A stretch of 64,000 bases of DNA from Pelagicoccus enzymogenes (GCF_014803405.1 NZ_JACYFG010000040.1:310001-374000); one strand, 5' to 3'. Shown: positions 46,484-55,701, counted from the stretch's first letter. The notes: generated from the sequence alone by a model not told the origin. Made by a program: numbers and translations.

Positions 46484-48223
46484 ATGAAACGAATCGATCC
46501 TCTCAAAGCACCTACACTCTTCGGCTTCCTAAGCGCCCAGCAAGGCCCCTTCGCCTGGTTCCATTTCTGGCGGATCTTCAGCATCCTCTCGGTCGTCCCC
46601 TTCCCCCTCATTACCCAGTACATCGTCGACCACTCGATCCCGCGCGGCGACCTCGTGGAGATGCTCCTCTTCTGCGGCTACGGAGGCCTCCTCATCCTCA
46701 TCCACTACGGTGGCATGTTCTTTGCCCTGCGCATCCTTTCCGAGCGAGTGCAGGTCGTGATGGTCACCCTGCGCTCGCGCATCTTCCGCAAGCTGCAATT
46801 CATGCACTTCGGTTTCCTCGACAAGACCCAGACCGGACGCCTGCTCAGCAAGTACGCCTTCGACACGCAAAACATCGAAGGCGCCATCATTCCCATCCTC
46901 CTCAACATCATCCCCGAGATCATCCGGTCCATCGCCCTCATCGGGGCCCTCGTCTGGATCAACCCCTGGAACGCCCTCTTCGTGTTCACCACCGTTCCCA
47001 TCTTCGCCCTCATCCGCTTCCGCTACACCGGTCGCATCGAGCGCAAAAACCGCGAGGTCCGCCTTGCCCGCGAACGGCTCACCGGCAAGGCCAGCGAATA
47101 CATATCAGCCCTGAAGTTGGTTCGCGGATACGGCCAAGAACCGCAAGTCCAAGGCGAGCTCGACGGCGTCAGCGACGCCTATTCCTCCACCCGAGTCAGC
47201 CAAATGCTGGTCAACCAAGGCATGAACGTGGCGGTCTTCACCATGCACTCCGCCATCAACATCCTGGCGGTCTGCTTCGGCGCCTACCTCGTCATCGTCG
47301 GCAAGATGAGCATCGGGGCCCTCATCGCCCTGGTGGGAGCCCTTCCCACCATCCTCAACCCGATCAACATATTCGCCCAGTTCAGCATCCAGTACCTGCT
47401 GGCCGCCGAAAGCTACAACAGCATCAAGGAACTCATCGACTCAGACTACGTCGAGCAATGGCGCGGCCAAGAACGTCCGGAGCGCCTGCGCGGCGCCATC
47501 GAGTTCCAGAACGTCTCCTTCGCCTACAAGAAGGACGGGGCCAAGGTCCTCGACAATATCCAGCTGAGCATCGCCCCCGGCGAAAACGTCGCCTTCGTCG
47601 GCGGCTCCGGTTCGGGCAAGAGCACCTTGGTCAACCTCCTGCTCGGCCTCTACGCCCCCCTCGAAGGGCACATCCTCATCGACGGCCAAGAGCAAGCCGA
47701 CATCGACATGCGCCACCTGCGTCGGCAGTGCGCCATCGTCATGCAAGACAGCATTCTGCTTTCGGGCACCATCCTCGACAACATTCGCTTCGGCCGCCCC
47801 GAAGCCAGCGAAGAGGAGGCCATCGAGGCCGCCCGCCAAGCCAACGCCTGGGAGTTCATCTCCCAGCTCCCGGAAGGTCTGCAAACCCGCGTCGGAGAAC
47901 GCGGAGCCAGCCTCTCCGGCGGCCAACGCCAACGCATCGCCATCGCCCGCGCCATCCTGCGCGACCCGGCTATCCTGGTACTCGACGAGGCCACTTCCGC
48001 TCTCGACAACGAGAGCGAACGCCTCGTACAGAAAGCCCTCGAAACCCTCGCCCACGGACGGACCACCATCACCATCGCCCACCGCCTCAGCACCATCCGC
48101 AGCGCCGACCGCATCGTAGTGGTCGAGTCAGGACGAATCGCTGAAAGCGGAAGCTACGACGAGTTGGCCGCAAAGGAGGGATCCAAGTTCCAAACCCTCC
48201 TCGCCGCCCAAAACGGCGTTTGA
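46484..48223 (+). CDS. ABC transporter, fused permease/ATPase (MsbA-like exporter)
   Basis: 579 residues. The N-terminal membrane domain (about 25-310) has six helices. The ATPase domain has Walker A GGSGSGKST (373-381), the Q-loop in IVMQDS, signature LSGGQRQR (about 477-484), Walker B ILVLDEATSALD and switch His in IAHRLSTIRSA. This half-transporter, which works as a homodimer, resembles MsbA, the lipid A flippase, and other type IV exporters. The precise substrate, lipid A or a peptide or drug, is not decided by the sequence. It starts 333 bases from the divergent signalling operon and is followed at 100 bases by cmoA. Confidence 0.9.
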   Translation: MKRIDPLKAPTLFGFLSAQQGPFAWFHFWRIFSILSVVPFPLITQYIVDHSIPRGDLVEMLLFCGYGGLLILIHYGGMFFALRILSERVQVVMVTLRSRIFRKLQFMHFGFLDKTQTGRLLSKYAFDTQNIEGAIIPILLNIIPEIIRSIALIGALVWINPWNALFVFTTVPIFALIRFRYTGRIERKNREVRLARERLTGKASEYISALKLVRGYGQEPQVQGELDGVSDAYSSTRVSQMLVNQGMNVAVFTMHSAINILAVCFGAYLVIVGKMSIGALIALVGALPTILNPINIFAQFSIQYLLAAESYNSIKELIDSDYVEQWRGQERPERLRGAIEFQNVSFAYKKDGAKVLDNIQLSIAPGENVAFVGGSGSGKSTLVNLLLGLYAPLEGHILIDGQEQADIDMRHLRRQCAIVMQDSILLSGTILDNIRFGRPEASEEEAIEAARQANAWEFISQLPEGLQTRVGERGASLSGGQRQRIAIARAILRDPAILVLDEATSALDNESERLVQKALETLAHGRTTITIAHRLSTIRSADRIVVVESGRIAESGSYDELAAKEGSKFQTLLAAQNGV

Positions 48224-48323
48224 TTGCCCCTTGGAGGAAGCGAGCTCTCAACGGGCGAAGCTCGTTTGCCGCGCAAAGACTGTTGTCACGCGAATGCCCA
48301 GCGGCCAAAGATAGGGCCTCACC

Positions 48324-49064
48324 ATGCCAGAGCCGAAAGCCAACAAAGACCAAGTCTACGCCGACCCACGCGCCCAAGTCGCCGCCTTCGCATTCGACGA
48401 GCGTGTCGCCGACGTGTTCGACGACATGATCCGCCGCTCCGTCCCTGGCTACGGCATGACGCTTTCCCTGCTCGGCATCATCGCCCAGCACTACGCCAAG
48501 CCCGGCACCCGCATCTACGACCTCGGCTGCTCCCTCGGCGCCGGCATCGCATCCATGGGAGCCCAGCTCACGACCCCTGACGTCAGCTTCGTCGGCGTCG
48601 ACAACTCCGCCGCCATGCTGGACCGCTGCCGTCCCAATCTCGCCACAGTCGAGAAACAGCATACCGTCGAGCTACTCTGCCAGGACATTCAAAAAACCCC
48701 CATCGAAAACGCGTCCATCGTCGCCCTCAACTTTACCCTCCAGTTCATTCCCAAGGACGAACGGCTGGAGCTTCTCACCCGCATCCGCGAGGGCCTCGCC
48801 CCCGGCGGCATCCTCGTGCTCTCCGAGAAAATCCTTTTCGACGACCCGCAAATCCAGGCCGACCTCACCACCCTGCATCACGACTTCAAGCGCTCCCAAG
48901 GCTACAGCGACCTCGAGATCGCGCAAAAGCGAGCGGCAATCGAAAACGTGCTCGTCCCAGAAACCATCGACGCCCACGAGGCACGCCTCTCTGCAGCCGG
49001 CTTCGCCCGCGACGAGATCTGGCTGCAGTGCTTCAACTTCGCCTCCTTCCTCGCCTTCAAGTGA
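48324..49064 (+). CDS. cmoA: tRNA uridine-5-carboxymethylation enzyme CmoA (carboxy-SAM synthase)
   Basis: 246 residues. FDERVADVFDDMIRRSVPGY at about 25-44 and YDLGCSLGAG with the SAM-binding motif I closely match E. coli CmoA, as do ALNFTLQFIP, GGILVLSEKI and LHHDFKRSQGYSDLEI. CmoA turns SAM and prephenate into carboxy-SAM, which CmoB uses to make 5-carboxymethoxyuridine (cmo5U) at tRNA position 34. The cmoB gene is in the same window, about 5.4 kb downstream, so the pathway is complete. The convergent DoxX-like gene ends only 36 bases beyond the stop. Confidence 0.93.
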   Translation: MPEPKANKDQVYADPRAQVAAFAFDERVADVFDDMIRRSVPGYGMTLSLLGIIAQHYAKPGTRIYDLGCSLGAGIASMGAQLTTPDVSFVGVDNSAAMLDRCRPNLATVEKQHTVELLCQDIQKTPIENASIVALNFTLQFIPKDERLELLTRIREGLAPGGILVLSEKILFDDPQIQADLTTLHHDFKRSQGYSDLEIAQKRAAIENVLVPETIDAHEARLSAAGFARDEIWLQCFNFASFLAFK

Positions 49065-49100
49065 AAGCCCCCGCGAGGAGGTTGATATCGTCTCCTCTCC

Positions 49101-49517
49101 CTAGGTGCCGCGCTTCGATCGATGCGCCTTCCCGCCGAACATAGCGTTTAAAAAAAGGATCTTTTCGCGTCGCAAATAAGCGATGGCCCCGCACAACGTC
49201 CAAGCCGCCGTCGCCATGATGGCGGATGACAAAGCGGAACCCGAGAAACCCAGCTCCGTTGCATGGGCGATCAGGGCACCGCTCATCAATCCCCAGCCCA
49301 ATATCGCTCCCCACGCCACTCCTTGCGGGAACAGCAGCAGCAAGATCGCGACCAGTTCCAGTCCCGCTACAATGTAGCGTCCTGTCGGCTCCATGCCAAG
49401 CGTAGTGAAATTTTGGATAGCCGCCTCCGCTCCAGCGAACTTGAAATAGACGGCCGGCCCCAAAACGAGGGCCACCACTACCTGAAAGATCCAACTGCAA
49501 ACCAGGGAAGATTTCAT
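49101..49517 (-). CDS. DoxX-like membrane protein
   Basis: 138 residues with four predicted membrane helices. AVYFKFAGAEAAIQNFTTLG near the N-terminus and YIVAGLELVAILLLL are the DoxX family pattern. The C-terminal tail is basic (MFGGKAHRSKRGT). The function of these proteins is poorly defined; some link to thiosulfate:quinone oxidoreductase or to oxidative stress. It is the last gene on the minus strand before the convergent cmoA and starts 12 bases after the FMN-glutamate-synthase-like gene stop, so it may belong to that operon. Confidence 0.8.
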   Translation of the reverse strand: MKSSLVCSWIFQVVVALVLGPAVYFKFAGAEAAIQNFTTLGMEPTGRYIVAGLELVAILLLLFPQGVAWGAILGWGLMSGALIAHATELGFSGSALSSAIMATAAWTLCGAIAYLRREKILFLNAMFGGKAHRSKRGT

Positions 49518-49528
49518 AACAAATAGGC

Positions 49529-51097
49529 TTACGATTTTTCCCGCAGATCCTCCAGCGTCTTCTTCAAGCTGGGGTCTTCCTGCACCATGCGATACAGATT
49601 GCTGCCGGTTGGTATAAACAAATCGTCAACCGTCAGCTCCGTCGGACAAGCCTTGCCCATCGCCACGGTGACCTCCTCTAAATCGTGCAAAGTATTTTCG
49701 ATATAATGTTTCACCCGTGGGGCCTTGTCCTCCACGACAAGCCCTGCCTGCAGCTTGGGATTTTGTGTCGTAATTCCCACAGGACACGTGTTGTTGCCAC
49801 ACTCTCGGGATTGAATACAGCCGAGCGCGAGCATGAAGCCGCGTGCGCTGTAAATCGCGTCTGCCCCTAGGGCGAACGCGATGCTCTGCCGGGCCGCATT
49901 GATGAGCTTGCCAGCCGCAAAGACCTTCACCCGGTCTCTCACGCCCAACGATTTCAGGGTTTGTACCACCCCGTGAAGAGCTGGGTAAAGCGGCATGCCC
50001 ATGTAGTCGAGAAAGGTTTTCGGCGCGGCACCAGTGCCCCCTTCGCCTCCATCCACGCTGATCCAGTCGGGAAAGGTTTCTTGGCGAGCACACTCCTTTA
50101 CGAAGGCTTCAAACTCATCAAGCGAACCAATACACATTTTGCACCCAACTGGGATGTCTACCAACTTTTGGATACGCTGAATAAAACGCACCGTAGTCTC
50201 CAAATCCTCGCACTCCTTGTGGTACGGAGGGGAAATCGCGTCTTCGCCCAGCGGTATGCCGCGCATCTCCGCGATCTCCTTCGATATCTTCTCCTTGGGC
50301 AGCATCCCTCCCTTTCCCGGCTTCGCTCCTTGGGAAAACTTGATCTCGAGCATCTTCACCTTTTCATTCCCCGCGATCTCCTTGAGCTTCTCTTCGTCAA
50401 GGTCGCCCTCTTCGGTCCGTACGCCAAACTTGGCCGTGCCCAATTGGAAGATGATGTCGGCATCTTCCATGAAGTGGTATTTTGGATACCCACCTTCACC
50501 GCAATTCATGGGTATCCCAGCTTCAGCCGCTCCTCGCCCTATCGCCCGTATCGCGTGGCTCCCCAAAGCCCCATAGCTCATGGCGCTCACCATGAACGGT
50601 TTGGTCAAGGTATACGGCCTTTCCACTCCCCGCACGTCCCCGAGCGTCAGCCGATAGGGTTTCCGCTCCGGCTCACGGGTTGGAAACATGGTGTGACGCA
50701 ACTTGATCTCGTTGGAGTCATACTCCATGAGCGTGCCAAACGAATCGACCGACTCCACATTCTTGGCCTTGCGGTAAACCTCAGCTCTTTCCAAGCGGTT
50801 GAAGGGACGTTCTTCCCGGTCTCCCATGAACCAATACTGGCGGAACTCAGGACCGAGGCTCTCGATTAGATAACGCCCCTGCCCCAAGACCCCAAAATTT
50901 CGCAAGATCGTATGCTCCTTTTGCACATGCCGGTAAAAGAAGTTCACGATCAGCAAAAAGGTAGCGGCCACCGTGAGAAAATGGAAATAGAAAGACACGA
51001 AGTATCCCGCCGCAAAAAAACCGAACGGCAGGGCCAGGACCACCGCGTTGGTGGTGGCAGCCAATTTGTGCAGATCGGTGCGGAGCGCTTTGGGCAT
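49529..51097 (-). CDS. FMN-binding glutamate synthase family protein with N-terminal membrane helices
   Basis: 522 residues. Two hydrophobic helices lie at about 14-55. The FMN-binding glutamate synthase barrel follows, with MSYGALGSHAIRAIGRGAAE, GEGGYPKYH, KFSQGAKPGKGGMLPKEKI, DGGEGGTGAAP and the cysteine cluster CIQSRECGNNTCPVG, which corresponds to the 3Fe-4S ligands of GltB. It lacks the glutaminase domain, so it is not the main GOGAT (gltB is at 9780-14375). Family members act as FMN oxidoreductases of unknown or varied substrate. The gene lies 24 bases behind an aldehyde dehydrogenase gene, so a linked pathway is likely. Confidence 0.88.
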   Translation of the reverse strand: MPKALRTDLHKLAATTNAVVLALPFGFFAAGYFVSFYFHFLTVAATFLLIVNFFYRHVQKEHTILRNFGVLGQGRYLIESLGPEFRQYWFMGDREERPFNRLERAEVYRKAKNVESVDSFGTLMEYDSNEIKLRHTMFPTREPERKPYRLTLGDVRGVERPYTLTKPFMVSAMSYGALGSHAIRAIGRGAAEAGIPMNCGEGGYPKYHFMEDADIIFQLGTAKFGVRTEEGDLDEEKLKEIAGNEKVKMLEIKFSQGAKPGKGGMLPKEKISKEIAEMRGIPLGEDAISPPYHKECEDLETTVRFIQRIQKLVDIPVGCKMCIGSLDEFEAFVKECARQETFPDWISVDGGEGGTGAAPKTFLDYMGMPLYPALHGVVQTLKSLGVRDRVKVFAAGKLINAARQSIAFALGADAIYSARGFMLALGCIQSRECGNNTCPVGITTQNPKLQAGLVVEDKAPRVKHYIENTLHDLEEVTVAMGKACPTELTVDDLFIPTGSNLYRMVQEDPSLKKTLEDLREKS

Positions 51098-51121
51098 GGT
51101 CGTCGGGGCTTCTAGCCGAAT

Positions 51122-52564
51122 CTAGTTCGAGCGAATCACAAGGCTGCGAATTTCGGTCATGTCCTCGATCGCATAGCGCGGTCCTTCGCGCCCCAAGCCA
51201 CTGTCCTTGACCCCACCATAAGGCAGATTGTCCACCCGCCACGAAGGCATCTCGTTGATAAGCACTCCGCCGACCTCCAACTCGTCCCAAGCCTTCATCG
51301 CGTGATCGATACGCGGGGTAAAAACGCCTGCATGAATCCCGTAGCGGCTATCGTTGGCCATCTCCAGCGCTTCGTCGAAATGCGAAAAGCGATCAATGAC
51401 CGCGACGGGGCCAAAGACCTCCTCGCTCTGCAAGGGTTGGTCCTTGGGCACTCCACTCATCAAGGTGGGCTCAACCACCGCATCCTTGCGCCCCCCGCCG
51501 CACAGAATTTTTCCACCAGCCTCCTTCGCTCTCCGTATCCATTCTTCAATACGCTCCGCTTCGGATTTCGATATGATCGGACCCACGAAGACATCCTCAT
51601 CCGCCGGGTCACCTGCTTTTAGCTTCTCCGTTTCGGCGACGAGCTTCTTAGTAAACGCATCCGCGACCGACTCATGCACAAGTATCCGCTGTACGGATAT
51701 ACAGCTCTGGCCCGACTGGTAAAAGGCACCCGTGACGACCCGCGACACGGCATCCTCAAGGTCCGCTCCATCGTCGACGATACACACCGCATTGCCGCCA
51801 AGCTCGAGAATCACCTTCTTTTTGCCAGCCTTGGACTTAAGCTTCCAGCCGACATCCGGCGAACCGGTGAAGCTCAACAGCTTCAGACGCTCGTCCTCCG
51901 TGAAGAGGTCCGCCCCTTCCCGCTTGCAAGGCAGAATCGAAAACGCACCTTCGGGCAATTCCGTTTCCGCCAGGACCTCTCCTATGATCAAAGCTCCCAA
52001 GGGAGTCCTACTTGCCGGCTTCAGGACGAAGGGGCAGCCCGCGGCGATTGCGGGAGCCACCTTGTGGGCCGTCAAGTTGAGCGGAAAGTTGAAGGGAGAG
52101 ATGAAGGAGCAAGGACCTATAGGGACCCGCTTAAACATACCGCGATAGCCCTTCGTCCTCTCGCCCAGCTCGAGGTTCAGAACCTCGCCTTGGGGGTCGC
52201 GTACCGCTTCATGCGCCGCTATTTGGAAAGTCTCGATCAGTCGCGTCACCTCGCCGCGACTATCCTTGATGGGCTTGCCTGCCTCGATGCGAAGCACGGC
52301 GGCGAGTTCTTCCGCCCGCTCTTCGAAGCGTCGGACACAGTGTTCGAGGATCGCCTTTCGCTGGTAAGGGGCAAGCCGCGCCATCGGCTTGGCCGCGTCC
52401 GTTGCGGCCGCGATAGCAGACTCGATAGTGTCCACGCCCGCCATCGCTACCCGCGTGACGACCTTTCCAGAGTACTTGTCGGTCACCTCCAAGTCCTGAT
52501 TGGGCGACTTCGCCTCGTTCGCTAGGTAGAAAGGATAGTTTTGCTTCAACCGTTCGTGTTTCAT
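51122..52564 (-). CDS. Aldehyde dehydrogenase (NAD(P)-dependent)
   Basis: 480 residues, a full-length ALDH. Catalytic Cys288 in YQSGQSCISVQR, the general base Glu in VILELGGNAVCI, the NAD(P)-binding SFTGSPDVGWKL, and the conserved EVFGPVAVIDRF toward the C-terminus are all present. PFNFPLNLTAHKVAPAIAAG is also typical. The substrate range cannot be told; it falls among the succinate-semialdehyde / glyceraldehyde-3-phosphate-like group. It lies 34 bases downstream of the acetolactate-synthase-like gene and 24 upstream of the FMN glutamate-synthase-like gene, on the same strand. Confidence 0.92.
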   Translation of the reverse strand: MKHERLKQNYPFYLANEAKSPNQDLEVTDKYSGKVVTRVAMAGVDTIESAIAAATDAAKPMARLAPYQRKAILEHCVRRFEERAEELAAVLRIEAGKPIKDSRGEVTRLIETFQIAAHEAVRDPQGEVLNLELGERTKGYRGMFKRVPIGPCSFISPFNFPLNLTAHKVAPAIAAGCPFVLKPASRTPLGALIIGEVLAETELPEGAFSILPCKREGADLFTEDERLKLLSFTGSPDVGWKLKSKAGKKKVILELGGNAVCIVDDGADLEDAVSRVVTGAFYQSGQSCISVQRILVHESVADAFTKKLVAETEKLKAGDPADEDVFVGPIISKSEAERIEEWIRRAKEAGGKILCGGGRKDAVVEPTLMSGVPKDQPLQSEEVFGPVAVIDRFSHFDEALEMANDSRYGIHAGVFTPRIDHAMKAWDELEVGGVLINEMPSWRVDNLPYGGVKDSGLGREGPRYAIEDMTEIRSLVIRSN

Positions 52565-52598
52565 ATTTGGATACGTTTACATGTTGAACGACCTGTAT

Positions 52599-54245
52599 TC
52601 AGCCGACCTCCCTGCTCGCTTCGGGAATTTCCTCGAAGAGGGTTTTCACGTTGAGCGAATAATCCACCGGCAGGTCCACCACGTGAACGCCGCCCTCTTC
52701 AAAACAGCGTTCCAATCGCGGCAGCAAATCCTCGCTTGCCTCGATCCGATGCCCCTTTGCCCCATAGCTCTCCGCGTAGGAGACAAAATCCGGATTGCCG
52801 AAAGTCAGCCCGAAATCCTTGAAGCCCATGTCTTCCTGCTTCCAGCGAATCATGCCGTAGGCCGAGTCGTTCAATATCAAAACCACCAGATCCAGCTCGA
52901 GGCGTACCGCCGTCTCCAAGTCTTGAGAGTTCATCATGAACCCTCCGTCCCCGCACACCGCGACAACCTTTTTGCCAGGGTCAACCAACTTGGCCGCAAT
53001 CGCAGAGGGCAACCCCGCCCCCATGCTCGCCAAAGCGTTGTCGAGCAGCACCGTGTTCGGCATCACGGCCGGATAATCGCGAGCGAACCAGAGTTTGTAG
53101 ACTCCGTTGTCCAAGGCCAAAACACCGTCGTGCGGCATTGCCTCCCGCAGCAGGGCGACCAGGCGCTGCGGCAGCATTGGAAACCGATCGTCCGCCTCAA
53201 GCGGTTCGCGGTACCGCCGCGCAGCCTCGCGGGTCCGCAACGCGAAGTCGAAGTCCCAGTGCGATTGAGGCTCCAATCGCTCGTTGATCTGCCAAACACT
53301 GTTGGCGATGTCCCCGATCACCTCCGCTTGCGGGAAATAGACGGGATCTGTTTCGGCCGGCACGAAATTGACGTGAATCACTGTCCGCTCCCCTGAGTTC
53401 ATGAAGAAAGGAGGCTTCTCCACCACATCGTGTCCCACATTCAATATCAGATCCGAGCACGCCAGAGCCCTGTGCGGGAAGTCGTTGTCCGAGAGCGCCG
53501 CATTCCCAAGAAACAACTCGCTCCGCTCGTCTATCACTCCCTTGCCCATCTGCGTAGTGACAAATGGGATACCTTGCTTTTCGGCGAAGGCTCGAAGCAT
53601 CTTGGAGGTTCGCTTCCGATTCGCCCCCGCACCGACAAGGAGGATGGGCCGACGGCTGCTTCGCAGGAGCTCGCACGCCTGAAGGATCGATTTCTCTTCC
53701 GCGACCGGACGACGCCGGGCGCTCGCCTTGATCGGCTTCCCCTCGCCAACCTCCTCGCGCGCCACGTCCTCCGGCAATTCCAGATGCACCGCCCCTGGAC
53801 GCTCCTCTTCCGCCAAGCTGAACGCGTTGCGAACAAGAGAGGGTATGGCTGAGCCACTCACCACCTGTTTCGCTCGCTTAGTGATGGGAGCCATCATGTC
53901 CACCACGTCGATAATCTGAAATTGGCCTTGCTTGCTGCTGTTGATCGGTTTTTGGCCGGTGATCATCAGCAAAGGCATCGCCCCCAACTGGGCATACGCT
54001 CCGGCGGTGACCAGATTGGTGGCACCTGGCCCCAGCGTGGAAAGACAGACCCCAGTTTTCCCCGTCAACCGTCCGTAGGTCGACGCCATGAAGCCGGCCG
54101 ACTGCTCGTGCCTGGTGAGCACGAACTTGATTCGCGAGCGCGATAGGGAATCCAGAAAATCGATGTTTTCCTCCCCCGGGACTCCAAATACATACTCAAC
54201 TCCCTCGGATTCGAGGCAGGCGACAAACAGATCGGAAGCTTTCAT
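52599..54245 (-). CDS. Acetolactate synthase-like thiamine-diphosphate enzyme
   Basis: 548 residues from ATG 54245. The N-terminal Pyr domain has GVPGEENIDF and the catalytic glutamate Glu47 in TRHEQSAGFMA, then LSTLGPGATNLV. The central domain and the C-terminal PP domain follow, with GDGGFMMNSQDLETAVR, the ThDP/Mg2+ motif. Overall it matches the acetolactate synthase large subunit (catabolic AlsS or AHAS-like). No ilvN-type regulatory subunit is adjacent, and its partners are an aldehyde dehydrogenase and an FMN oxidoreductase, so an AHAS role is not certain; a related ThDP decarboxylase or carboligase is possible. The in-frame TTG at 54272 is an alternative start. Confidence 0.87.
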   Translation of the reverse strand: MKASDLFVACLESEGVEYVFGVPGEENIDFLDSLSRSRIKFVLTRHEQSAGFMASTYGRLTGKTGVCLSTLGPGATNLVTAGAYAQLGAMPLLMITGQKPINSSKQGQFQIIDVVDMMAPITKRAKQVVSGSAIPSLVRNAFSLAEEERPGAVHLELPEDVAREEVGEGKPIKASARRRPVAEEKSILQACELLRSSRRPILLVGAGANRKRTSKMLRAFAEKQGIPFVTTQMGKGVIDERSELFLGNAALSDNDFPHRALACSDLILNVGHDVVEKPPFFMNSGERTVIHVNFVPAETDPVYFPQAEVIGDIANSVWQINERLEPQSHWDFDFALRTREAARRYREPLEADDRFPMLPQRLVALLREAMPHDGVLALDNGVYKLWFARDYPAVMPNTVLLDNALASMGAGLPSAIAAKLVDPGKKVVAVCGDGGFMMNSQDLETAVRLELDLVVLILNDSAYGMIRWKQEDMGFKDFGLTFGNPDFVSYAESYGAKGHRIEASEDLLPRLERCFEEGGVHVVDLPVDYSLNVKTLFEEIPEASREVG

Positions 54246-54415
54246 AAGAAGGAAGGTAGGAGGGTTCCTCAAGGCTTACGACTGAGCCCAAGCAGCTGTT
54301 GCGGCGAAATCGGTAACAAAGGATTGCCCTTACTCGATTTCTGCCACTACAAGCCGTCCCTAAACCCTCAAGCGAGGCCCGCCTCCATTTCATCAATTGC
54401 GTTTTTGAATCGACG

Positions 54416-55408
54416 ATGCAGCCGCCACTTTCCACCTACGAAGATCTCTACAAGCTCCTAGCTGACACGGACCTGGAACCCTGGATCGAGCCGCTTCGCC
54501 AAACCGTCGAACCCGCAATCCTCCAGTCCAACAACGGCCACCTCGACAAATGGCTCAACGCCATCGACTCGCTTCCCGATGTAGGAGCGTGCTCGTCACG
54601 CGATCTCGCCTCCTCACCCGCCATCCAAATCGGCCGTCCCCAAGACCTCGATACAGCTCAACGAGCCGCCCTCCCCGACACCCTCCACAACTTCCGTCCT
54701 TGGCGCAAAGGTCCCTTCGACTTCTTCGGCACCCATGTCGACACCGAATGGCGCTCCGACCTGAAGTGGGATCGCCTGATCGGAGGCATCTCCGACCTTA
54801 CGGACCGCCTCGTTCTCGATATCGGATGCGGCAGCGGCTACCACTGCTGGCGCATGGCCGGAGCCGGCGCCAAGCTCGCGCTCGGGACCGATCCCTTCCT
54901 GCTCTACGTCATGCAGTACCTCGCGGCGAGAAAGTACCTGCAAGAGCCCCCTGTTTGGGTTCTCCCCTTCGGCATCGAAGGCCTTCCTCCAGCGCTTCCC
55001 GCCTTCGACACCGTATTCAGCATGGGGATACTCTACCATCGCCGCTCCCCTTTCGACCACCTCTACGAACTGCGCAACTTCCTCCGGCCCGGGGGCGAAC
55101 TCGTGCTCGAAACCATCGTGGTGGACGGACCCAAGGGACATTCCCTTGTGCCGGACCAGTACTACGCCAAAATGAAAAACGTCTGGTTTATTCCCACGGT
55201 CGAAACCCTCGTCCAATGGGTCACCCGCTGCCGCTATCGCGACATCCAAGTGATCGACGTTTCCACCACAACTACCGAAGAGCAACGAGGGACCGAATGG
55301 ATGGTCTTCGAATCGCTCAGCGACTTCCTCGACCCCAAGGATCCCACAAAAACCATCGAAGGCTACCCCGCCCCCAAACGAGCCGTCATCACCGCCAAAG
55401 CTCCCTAA
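54416..55408 (+). CDS. cmoB: tRNA U34 carboxymethyltransferase CmoB, with an in-frame REP-like segment
   Basis: 330 residues. MPWRKGPF-like PWRKGPFDFFG, DTEWRSDLKWDR, LDIGCGSGYHCWRM, VFSMGILYHRRSPFDHL, and EEQRGTEWMVFESLSDFLDP match E. coli CmoB closely along the length, so the assignment is firm. It transfers the carboxymethyl group from carboxy-SAM (made by CmoA) to 5-hydroxyuridine at tRNA position 34. Residues about 56-64 (VGACSSRDL) are encoded by a copy of the dispersed repeat (54581-54605), between the conserved LP and PWRKGPF motifs. There the protein is about three residues longer than E. coli CmoB. The frame is intact, so this is likely a tolerated insertion in a surface region. Confidence 0.95.
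   Translation: MQPPLSTYEDLYKLLADTDLEPWIEPLRQTVEPAILQSNNGHLDKWLNAIDSLPDVGACSSRDLASSPAIQIGRPQDLDTAQRAALPDTLHNFRPWRKGPFDFFGTHVDTEWRSDLKWDRLIGGISDLTDRLVLDIGCGSGYHCWRMAGAGAKLALGTDPFLLYVMQYLAARKYLQEPPVWVLPFGIEGLPPALPAFDTVFSMGILYHRRSPFDHLYELRNFLRPGGELVLETIVVDGPKGHSLVPDQYYAKMKNVWFIPTVETLVQWVTRCRYRDIQVIDVSTTTTEEQRGTEWMVFESLSDFLDPKDPTKTIEGYPAPKRAVITAKAP
54581..54605. repeat. REP-like element in frame inside cmoB
   Basis: GTAGGAGCGTGCTCGTCACG followed by CGATC differs from the spacer copy at 16849-16873 at only two positions in the first 24 bases. It keeps the GCGTG/CACGC hairpin. It encodes part of CmoB without disturbing the frame. Confidence 0.8.
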
Positions 55409-55410
55409 AC

Positions 55411-55701
55411 ATGGCCCGCAAGACCAACACCGCCAATTCCTCAAGCCACTCCTCCACCCTCTTTTGGCTGTTCGCCATCTTCATCACATGGATCCCCATC
55501 GTGAACGTGGTCATGGTCCTTTACTGGGCCTTCGCCGGCGACAACCCCACTCGGAAGAACTACTTCCGCGCCATTATCATTTGGTTCCTCATTGGCTTCG
55601 CCCTCTGGCTCGCCTTCAGCCTAGTGGGCTTGGCCCCCGCTATCGTCGACTTTCTCGACCAAAAGCTAAACGGCAGCGGAAGCAGCGAGCCCCAACAGTA
55701 A
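55411..55701 (+). CDS. Small membrane protein of unknown function
   Basis: 96 residues beginning at ATG 55411, two bases after the cmoB stop, so it is likely cotranscribed. A Ser-rich polar N-terminus (1-16) is followed by hydrophobic segments at about 17-44 and 53-78 and a polar tail. LFAIFITWIPIVNVVMVLYW and NPTRKNYFRAIIIWFL are the main features. No family is recognised. Position next to cmoB gives no functional clue. Confidence 0.75.
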   Translation: MARKTNTANSSSHSSTLFWLFAIFITWIPIVNVVMVLYWAFAGDNPTRKNYFRAIIIWFLIGFALWLAFSLVGLAPAIVDFLDQKLNGSGSSEPQQ

